NCBI GenBank assembly: GCA_027604665.1
Contig: JADGIZ010000315.1
Coordinates: 1 to 16,246, forward strand
Direction: 5' to 3'
DNA from: Polyrhizophydium stewartii
Lineage: Eukaryota > Chytridiomycota > Chytridiomycetes > Rhizophydiales
Length of the DNA: 16,246 bases
The notes under the pieces are model-generated. The model worked only from the letters and a program-made list of their open reading frames with translations, was not told the origin of the DNA and made no database searches. Positions 1 to 6,007 of the stretch are shown here, piece by piece (the first letter of the stretch is position 1; each line of letters starts with the position of its first letter). The position numbers were made by a program, and so were the translations under genes.

Positions 1-69
1 CTCCCAGGCCCTGGTGGTCGAGGCCCCGATCCCACCCTCCTTCCCTGGCCCCGCAGCCACAATCAGCAT
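1..69 (-). CDS. Possible 5' end of another minus-strand gene leaving the window
   Basis: An ATG at 69-67 opens a frame of 23 codons without a stop to the window edge. It reads as a hydrophobic strand followed by a Gly-rich stretch (MLIVAAGPGKEGGIG), which looks protein-like. The 70-nt gap to the cactin stop matches the 71-nt gap between the GNAT and FIST genes, and all neighbours are head-to-tail on this strand. Against it: the ATG context is poor (C at -3), the stretch is short, and the opposite strand is also open. I do not recognise a family. Confidence 0.2.
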   Translation of the reverse strand, partial: MLIVAAGPGKEGGIGASTTRAWE

Positions 70-86
70 CGGGCGCTTGCGCCGCC

Positions 87-122
87 GGCCTGCCCGCCGG
101 CCTGCCCGCCGGCCTGCCCGCC
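87..122. repeat. Three perfect tandem copies of a 12-mer
   Basis: Three exact copies of ggcctgcccgcc in the spacer just beyond the cactin stop codon. Together with the surrounding sequence this forms a very GC-rich downstream region. Confidence 0.9.
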
Positions 123-130
123 CACAGGCC

Positions 131-136
131 TTCATT
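131..136 (-). terminator. AATGAA hexamer after the cactin stop
   Basis: AATGAA starts 4 nt after the TGA on the transcribed strand. No AATAAA is visible in the short downstream sequence. The same hexamer follows the FIST and GNAT stops, so it may be a 3'-end signal variant; this is inference only. Confidence 0.25.
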
Positions 137-139
137 ACG

Positions 140-3100
140 TCACCGGCGGTAGTAGCGCCGCTTGAAGTGGAACCACAGCTGCAGCACGCCGCGGTCAAAC
201 GAGCTGCGGAACCCCTTCTTGTACGAGTACTCCCACTCGCGCTTGACGATCCGGAACGCAACGTCCTCGTACGGCGGCCCCGCGTGGAACCGGATGATCG
301 CCGTCTCGTCCGACGCCGGGTCCTTCTCGATCTTGTACGTCGGCGCCTTGCTCTTGTCGATCAAGTCCGGGTAGAAGATGTTGAACTTGTACCCTTGCAC
401 CACCTGCAGGTCCAGCGCCGCCAGCACAAAGAGGCCCGCCGCCACGCCAGTCGCCCACGCACGCATGCACAGGCACGCACGCATACGCACGCATACGCAC
501 GCATACGCACGCATACGCACAGGGACGCACGCGCACAGACGGCCGTGCCAAGCAGTGTCACAGGAGCAGAGCGGTCAGCGGTCTGGCCCCTTTGGTCCCC
601 GCCCCGGCCGCCCCGGCCGCGCCAGAGACCGAGCGTCTGGACGCGCTCTGGATCGCGACCCAAACAAGCCCGCTCCTCGCTGGCGCGGCTCCTGGCACCC
701 CGCACACACACACACACACACTATGCGGCCAAGACGTACCTTGGGCGGCGGGTTGTCAGAGTCATAGTGCGTCTGGTTGTACTTGTTCCACTCAAAGCCC
801 GTATGAACGCGGTTAAAGTACCGCGGCTTGCGCGGCCGATACTTGTCCTGCCACAGGTACGACTGTGCAGCGACCGCCAGGTATCAGCACGCATCCCCGC
901 ACACGCCCTCCGCAACACAGAAATCAACCGCGGCGCAGCATCAGCTCACCGTCGCTCCCAGCGCTGCTTCCTCCTTGAACTCGGCCTCGTCAGGGTCCGC
1001 GTCCTTGGCCGCCTCGCGCATCATCACCTCGGCCATCAGGTCCTCTTCGGCAACGCCAGCAACAACAGCCAAGTTCTTGAGCTCCATCTGCTTCGTCGTC
1101 CGCACAAACTTGGCCTCGGCAGCCTTGCGCGCTTCGGCCTGCACACCCGCCGCCGCGTCAGCCCACAATACCCACCCCAAAGTCAGCGAGCTCTAACGAG
1201 GCCACAACGCAAGCTTACCAGCTGCCGCTGGTCCGTCTCTTCGTCCACGACCTCGAGCTTTTCGTCCTCGAGCTCGATGCCCTCCATCAGCCTCGGGCTC
1301 ATGCTCGGGTCGTACATCTCGGCGTCGGCATCCACATCCTCGCCCTCCTTCTGCGCCGCGGCGTCCCGCAGTGCCCGCGCCTTGATGGCCTCAAACGTCA
1401 GCGGCACCAGCTCGCGCGGCTCCGCGCCTTGCTGGCCGCTGGCGTCGCCGCCCGATTCGTCTTCGTCGTCAAGCAGGCTCTCGCGCAGCCGCTCGATGCG
1501 TTTCTGCAGCATCATCTCGTGCATGCTGCGCAGCCGCGCCTTGGCCTTCCACACCTGGATCGCCTTGAGCGTCGTGTCCCAGTAGTCGACGTCGTAATGG
1601 TCGCCGCTGCTCAGCTTGCTGTCAATCTGTCGCTCTAAGATGTTGAGCTGGTCCAGCGTCTTGTGCTCGAGCATGCGGTCAATGTCCTTGCGCACCGTCT
1701 CCTTGACGCCCGTGGTCGCTGCCGCCGCCGCCGCCGCCTGCGCCGCGCCGCCTGGTCCAGCAGGTCCAGCGCCACCGACGCCGCCGCGACGGCCGTCGCC
1801 ATCGCCGCTCTTGATGTGCAGCCGCGCAAGCTCGTCCTCGCAAATAACCATCATTGCCTCCCAAAAATGCTTGTTCGACGGGTCCTTCTCGAGGCTCGTG
1901 TACAGCTGGATGTCGCGGTGCAGCTCCTCAGTCTCCTTCAGGCTCAAGTTTTTGAAGATCAGGTACGGCTCGTTGATGTCCATCTCGAGTCCGAGCGCAT
2001 CAAACTCGGACGCAAGCTGCGAGTCCGTCCCGAGGCTGAGGTTGATCGCGAGCACGTCAATCGGCTTGGCGCGGCCCTCCTTGACACGAATCTGCGCGCG
2101 GATCTTGGCCTGCTCGAGATGAAAGTCGTCTTCCTTGGCAATCCACTCGCCAACGGCCTGCGCATCCTGTTCGCGCTGCAAGCGCAGCTGCTCCATCTCG
2201 CGCAGCTGCTGCTCAATCTCGCGCTCGGCGCGCTGCTTCTTGAGCTTCTCGAGCTCCATCTGCACGGCCGCGTCAGCGATACAATCCGCCGACATGCCTT
2301 ACAGACGCACGAGTGTCAACAAAGCAATTTACCTCGGTCTCGCGCCGCTTGCGCTGCTCCTCCTCAAATCGCTGCGCTGCGGTCACGCCGCGCTTGGCTT
2401 CGGACTCGCGCTTCTTGATCCACACAAACTTTTGGTTCAGGCTGCTGTCGCCAAACGGGTTCTCGTTGTTGCTGTATCCGAGCTCGGCCGACATGCCCGC
2501 GGCAATCATGGACAGATTCTGCTCCTCAAGCTCCTTTTTCAGGCGCTGCAGTGACCAAGGCATGGGTGTGTCAGCATCAAACGTGCTGGTACTTGGCAAC
2601 GAGGTCTGCAAGCGAGGTGGTGTCCGTACCTTCTTCTCCTCCTTGTAGATCGCCTTGCGCTGCGCACGCTCAGCAGACGTCTCTCGCCGCTTCTTCTCCC
2701 TGCAAGTTCAAGTGTCAGCCCGTGCATGCCAGCCGCAAGAGCAGGCCCAGGTCGAGCAGCCGCTCTGAAAGCGTGCAAACGCACTTGCTGCTCTTCTTGC
2801 GGTCTCGGTCACGGCTGCGGCTGCGGCTGCGGCTGCGGCTCGCCTTTTCCCGGCTGCGCTCGCGGCTGCGCTCGCGGGCTCGCTTGCGGTCCCTGCTGCG
2901 CGCGCGCTCGCGGCTCGGCGTCCGGCTGCGGCTCGGCGTCCGGCTGCGGCTGCTGTTGCTCGCAGTTCGGCTGCGGTCGCGGCCGCGGTCGCCAGCGTCG
3001 CGGCTCCTGGACTTTCGGGCCGGGGGCGACGCTGAGCGGTCGCGGCCGCGCTTGCGGTCCCGGTCGCGCCCCCGCTCGCGGCTGTCGCTGCGGTCGCGGC

Positions 3101-3152
3101 CCCGGCTTCGTCGGTCCCGGTCCCGGTCGCGGCTGCGATCGTGCTCTGGCAT
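140..3152 (-). CDS. CACTIN: Cactin (spliceosome-associated protein), 7 exons, 755 aa
   Basis: Exons on the minus strand, in order: 3152-2785, 2699-2630, 2545-2333, 2259-1219, 1138-950, 862-740, 403-140. All junctions are GT-AG and in phase; 2268 nt. Residues 1-123 are an RS/RD-rich domain (runs such as SRDRDRD), as expected at the N-terminus of cactins. Residues 147-217 hold the cactin motif GYSNNENPFGD. Exon 4 carries a coiled-coil Glu/Arg/Gln stretch and the middle domain (FHLEQAKIRAQIRVKEGRAK), then a lineage-specific Gly/Ala-rich insert at about 367-400. Residues 628-755 are the diagnostic C-terminal cactin domain (FNRVHTGFEWNKYNQTHYD, YKFNIFYPDLID, FHAGPPYEDVAF, ending QLWFHFKRRYYRR). 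Family knowledge: cactin is a nuclear protein bound to catalytic and post-catalytic spliceosomes, affecting splicing fidelity and 3' splice-site use. The start is the first in-frame ATG. The last intron (404-739) is exceptional; see findings. Confidence 0.96.
481..520. repeat. Four perfect tandem copies of a 10-mer
   Basis: Four exact copies of gcatacgcac, flanked on both sides by degenerate acgcac units. The array lies inside cactin intron 6, between the candidate branch point and the acceptor. Its transcribed strand contains no AG. Confidence 0.95.
703..720. repeat. (CA)9 dinucleotide microsatellite
   Basis: Nine perfect CA units on the plus strand, read as (TG)9 in the cactin transcript, starting about 19 nt inside intron 6 from the donor at 739. 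Confidence 0.95.
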
Positions 3153-3466
3153 TCCCGAAGCAAACCTCGAAAATGCAAACACCGCCAACACATGGGCGAG
3201 GGTGTGGGTGGTGAAGCGCCGGGCTCGCAGGCGATGCGACCAACACACATGGGCTGCTAAATATGATAGGCTGGGATTCTTGCGACACGGCCCCCAGTGG
3301 GCTTGAGATAATGCACAGATTGCACCAGAGGCATCGTGGCAGCGGACGTTCACCACATTGCTGCCGGGCCATTTGGACGTCGCAAGTCGCTAGGACATGT
3401 CCCGACTCTGAAGAGCGTCGATATGAAGGCGCAAATCTATACTCTAAAAGCGTAGTAAGTTCCTGC

Positions 3467-3479
3467 GCTGACAGTCAGC
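3467..3479. promoter_or_regulatory. Perfect 13-bp palindrome gctgac-a-gtcagc
   Basis: Two 6-nt arms with a single central base, in the only sizeable intergenic gap on the left side. It could be a dimeric factor site upstream of cactin. Each arm also equals the branch-point motif used throughout the window, so it may instead mark an unseen UTR intron. No function can be assigned from sequence. Confidence 0.3.
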
Positions 3480-3498
3480 CAAAAGTAGATCCCAATCC

Positions 3499-3504
3499 TT
3501 CATT
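3499..3504 (-). terminator. AATGAA hexamer after the FIST stop
   Basis: AATGAA lies about 23 nt downstream of the FIST TGA on the transcribed strand, a plausible place for a polyadenylation-type signal. Inference from recurrence only. Confidence 0.3.
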
Positions 3505-3526
3505 GACGCCCCCAGAGCACACTCCA

Positions 3527-5030
3527 TCATGCAGTGTGCGCAAAGGCTCCCGGCGTCCGCACGACTTGAAAGTCGCCCAGCGTGGCCGCATCTCCGCGGA
3601 TGAATCCGAGCTCGCTCCATGCCGCCACATCCGTATGAACATGGACTGTCGTCTCGGTGCTGCTTGCCGCGGCACCAAGCGACTCTCGTTCGGCGATCGA
3701 CCCAACGACGATGCCCGAGCCGCGCTCGACTTCAGTGGCCGGCGCACTGAGATCGGCATGGTGATGCTGCGTCGGACGCAAGATCTCGACTTGCATGCCG
3801 GGCACGAGGTCCACCAGCGTGTCGACCGCCAGCGTGCCCTTGGCCAGATCGCCGCCGCTGAGAGGGTACAAGCCCGTGCGTCCCTGAGTGCATCGCCGAC
3901 ACATACACAAACAGCGTCAGCACATCCGCCCACTCGGTCAGCGAGCCATATGTCACGAACAAGGCGTGTACCGATGCTGCGTCGTGCACGCGCACAAAGA
4001 CCTGCTGGCCGGCTGCGCTTACGCTGGCGTCCGACAGCTTGATCTGGGCGAGCAGCTCGCGCGATGCGTTGCGACCGTCGAGCTCGAGGATGATATTGCC
4101 GCGCGATCTGCGTCCGCCGACCCCACGCGCAGCAGGGTCAGCACGCCACACCACGCACCTGCTCAGCACATTGGCAGGCAAGCTCGGCGCGGGCACCGCC
4201 TACCTCGAGATGTGCATCGGCGGCGCCAGTGGGACCAGATGCGGCGCCGACATGCCGATCGGGGCCGGCTGCGTTGCGCTGCCGCCAAACGCAACGCCGA
4301 CGGCGCCCTCGGACAGCACGCTGTCGTTGTGGAACAGCGTGAACGGCCTGCCAGTGACGAACGGCGTGCGGGCCGCAATGACGCCCAGATGCGCGGCCGC
4401 AGGGAACGCCCGCGTGCTGCTCTGCAGCAGCTCAAACGGCTCGTTGTCGGTGAGTAGCAGCATCTGCGACGGCGGGCTGTCCGCCAGCGCGCGCGGCAGC
4501 AGGGTCCATGTGTCGCGCACGGGGCCTTGCGACACGCTCTCGAACGCAGCGGATCCCAGCGTGTCGGCCCGCCTGGCGCCGCCGCGGTTGAATGAATCCG
4601 GCCACCTCCCGACCGATCGGTTCTTGCGGGCCGCGACGGGCACGGGCGGCACGCTGAACGCCAGCACGGTGCTGCCGCGCTCGCCCGCATCGGGCGTCCA
4701 CAGCGACAGGCTCCATGCCGCGCCGCCGCCCGCCATCGGCGCGAGGCCCACGGCGTCGACCACGGCGCCGACGAGCGCGTCGGCGCGCACCGATCGGCGC
4801 ACGCCCTCGTGCAGTGCCTCGATGTCGGCATGGCTGAAGTCGGGCGAGACGAGCAGGACCGCGACGCTGCCGCTGTCGCCCGCCTGCTGGGGCGGCTGCC
4901 GCAGCGCCGCGACGGCCGACTCCCACTCGCGCGCGGCGCGTGGGCCGACGGCCGTCACCGACGTCCACAGGCTGCGCGTCGAGCATCTGGGCACGCGCGC
5001 CGCCGCTCGAGCGCGAAGCATCGTCAACAT
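3527..5030 (-). CDS. FIST-domain protein, probably mitochondrial, 3 exons, 439 aa
   Basis: Exons on the minus strand: 5030-4204, 4107-3972, 3883-3527; 1320 nt, phases consistent. The start ATG sits in a textbook context (GCCACCATGT). The first ~35 residues are Arg/Ala/Ser-rich with no acid (MLTMLRARAAARVPRCSTR), like a mitochondrial presequence. The body fits the FIST N domain: VAVLLVSPDFS near residues 60-70, MLLLTDNEPFELL, then the hallmark TGRPFTLFHNDSVLSEGAVGV near 240-260. A C-terminal part follows (GLYPLSGGDLAKGTLAVDT) and ends PGAFAHTA. FIST domains are thought to sense small ligands in bacterial signalling proteins; the best-known eukaryotic relative is the F-box protein FBXO22. No F-box is visible here, so the function is open. 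The exon 2 donor (GTACAC at 3971) is the least certain boundary; GTGACA about 15 nt further on would also keep the frame. Confidence 0.85.
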
Positions 5031-5075
5031 GGTGGCTGATCTCGGGGCAAGTCGATCTCGACTGCGACCTGGCTG

Positions 5076-5081
5076 TTCATT
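5076..5081 (-). terminator. AATGAA hexamer after the GNAT stop
   Basis: AATGAA lies about 20 nt past the TGA of the acetyltransferase, within the 71-bp gap before the FIST start codon. Third occurrence of this hexamer after a minus-strand stop; inference only. Confidence 0.3.
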
Positions 5082-5101
5082 CCCTGGCCTGCCTGCATCT
5101 C

Positions 5102-5876
5102 TCACACACCCAGCCCGCCTCGCCAGGCAAACAGCAAGACGCTGACATCGTGCCCGAGATACGGCCAGCTCGTGCGCAGCACAATCTCGCCGCCGCGCGC
5201 CGTGTAGAACGGGATCGACCGGAAGTTGCCCACCCACGTCCACAGCACGACGGGGATCTCGCCCGGCGGCGCCTCCGGCGCCACCACGCTCGCGCACGTT
5301 GGCACCCACGCCTTGAAATGGTCAAACAGCAGCCCGCCGATGCCGCGGCGGTTGTGGTCCGGATGCACGTGCAGCGACAGCAGCTCTACGGCCTTGCCCG
5401 GGTCCACGCCCGCCCGCTCGAGTTCCTGTGCCGCCGTCCCCGCCCCACAGCGCTGCGCCGTGAGCATGCATCCCAATCCACCTTGTCGCACCGCGACGAC
5501 ACGCATGCACAGGCACGATGCCCACCTCGCGATGGCCGAGCGGCGGGCCGGCGTCAAGGAACCCAACGACGCTGCCGCTCGCCTCGTCGACGGCCACGAC
5601 AAACAGGAACGCCGCAGGCCCAAGAGGGTGCGCTGCGGCCGCCTGCCGTCGCTCGCGGCGGAGCTTGGCAAGCTCGCCCCACTCGAGCGCCTCGGCGGGC
5701 ATGAACTCGGGCAGCGTCAGCCAGTTGCCCTGGGTCATGCCGACAATCGCATGCTCGTCGGCGCTGGTGTCGCTGAGCTCTGCGGGACGCACGACCACGC
5801 GGCCGCGGCTGGCTGCGGTCTTGCCCGCGGCCGAGACGGCCTCGGCGGCGCTTGATGACGTGGCACTCCACGTCAT
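5102..5876 (-). CDS. GNAT-family N-acetyltransferase, 2 exons, about 224 aa
   Basis: Exons on the minus strand: 5876-5526 and 5425-5102. Exon 1 has the early GNAT strands (VVVRPAELSD, FLFVVAVDEASGSVVGFLDA). Exon 2 carries the acetyl-CoA-binding motif A, LSLHVHPDHNRRGIGGLLF, with the pyrophosphate-loop R-R-G-I-G at residues 143-147. Later strands follow (VVLWTWVGNFRSIPFYTARGG, GFEIV-like end). The substrate cannot be told from sequence. The intron is 100 nt (GTGGGC...CACAG) and uses a CTCAC branch candidate instead of CTGAC. An upstream CAG at 5454-5453 is also in frame and would add nine residues. The start is the first in-frame ATG, though its context is weak (T at -3). It lies 131 nt beyond the TSR1 stop and ends 71 nt before the FIST ATG. 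Confidence 0.8.
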
Positions 5877-5970
5877 TGAAAATCTGGAGGCGAAGCTCAA
5901 AGAACATGCCTCGACCCAACGCCGAGCGGCCCACGATCGGCAGGGCACCAGGCTGCACAACAATGCCTTG

Positions 5971-5976
5971 TTTATT
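5971..5976 (-). terminator. AATAAA polyadenylation signal for TSR1
   Basis: A canonical AATAAA on the transcribed strand, about 32 nt after the TSR1 stop codon and before the GNAT start. Good spacing for a polyadenylation signal. Confidence 0.55.
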
Positions 5977-6007
5977 CACCACCACCACCGGGCCACAATA
6001 AATGAAA

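Larger units (their letters stand above)
404..739 (-). other. Cactin intron 6, 336 nt, with distal branch-point candidate
   Basis: The donor is GTACGT (739-734) and the acceptor is CTGCAG ending at 404. It joins the conserved peptide ...NPPPK to VVQGYKF, so the boundaries are well supported by the cactin family. It is about four times longer than the other cactin introns (73-87 nt). On the transcribed strand there is no AG from 582 to 406. The only YTNAY match in the last 175 nt is GCTGAC with its A at 575. If retained, the intron brings an in-frame stop. Confidence 0.85.
3153..3526. other. Intergenic region between the FIST and cactin genes
   Basis: This 374-bp gap carries the 3' flank of the FIST gene and the 5' flank of cactin, both on the minus strand. 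It is visibly more AT-rich than the coding DNA. It holds an AATGAA hexamer (3504-3499), a 13-bp palindrome (3467-3479), and an AT-rich patch around 3257-3265 (TATTTAG on the minus strand) that could be core-promoter sequence for cactin. No ORF with family resemblance was seen. Confidence 0.6.

Noticed and set aside
481..520. CRISPR-like array
   Set aside because: The 10-mers are directly adjacent without spacers and lie in a eukaryotic intron; this is a simple tandem repeat.
14..1585. 523-codon plus-strand open frame opposite cactin
   Set aside because: It lies antisense to three cactin exons and all the introns between them, shows Arg/Leu/Val-rich biased composition and no family features. 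Long antisense frames are expected in GC-rich coding DNA.
2551..3306. Plus-strand RS/RL-rich frame opposite cactin exon 1
   Set aside because: It mirrors the repetitive RS-domain codons of cactin. The minus frame continues directly into conserved cactin domains.
3463..3563. Extra 3' intron and exon of the FIST gene (GTGCGG donor to CAG at 3463)
   Set aside because: Splice signals are plausible and would stay in frame, but the present C-terminus (PGAFAHTA then TGA) fits the usual end of such proteins and the new exon reads as non-conserved sequence.
4039..5145. 368-codon plus-strand frame opposite the FIST gene
   Set aside because: The minus strand encodes recognisable FIST motifs and has the better start context; the plus frame is low-complexity Ser/Ala/Arg.
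5877..5963. Longer N-terminus for the GNAT protein
   Set aside because: The frame stays open to 5963, but the upstream codons have no in-frame ATG (TTG only) and read as low-quality sequence close to the TSR1 polyadenylation signal.
5997..6002. AATAAA on the plus strand
   Set aside because: No plus-strand gene ends here; a chance match beside the minus-strand AATAAA that suits TSR1.
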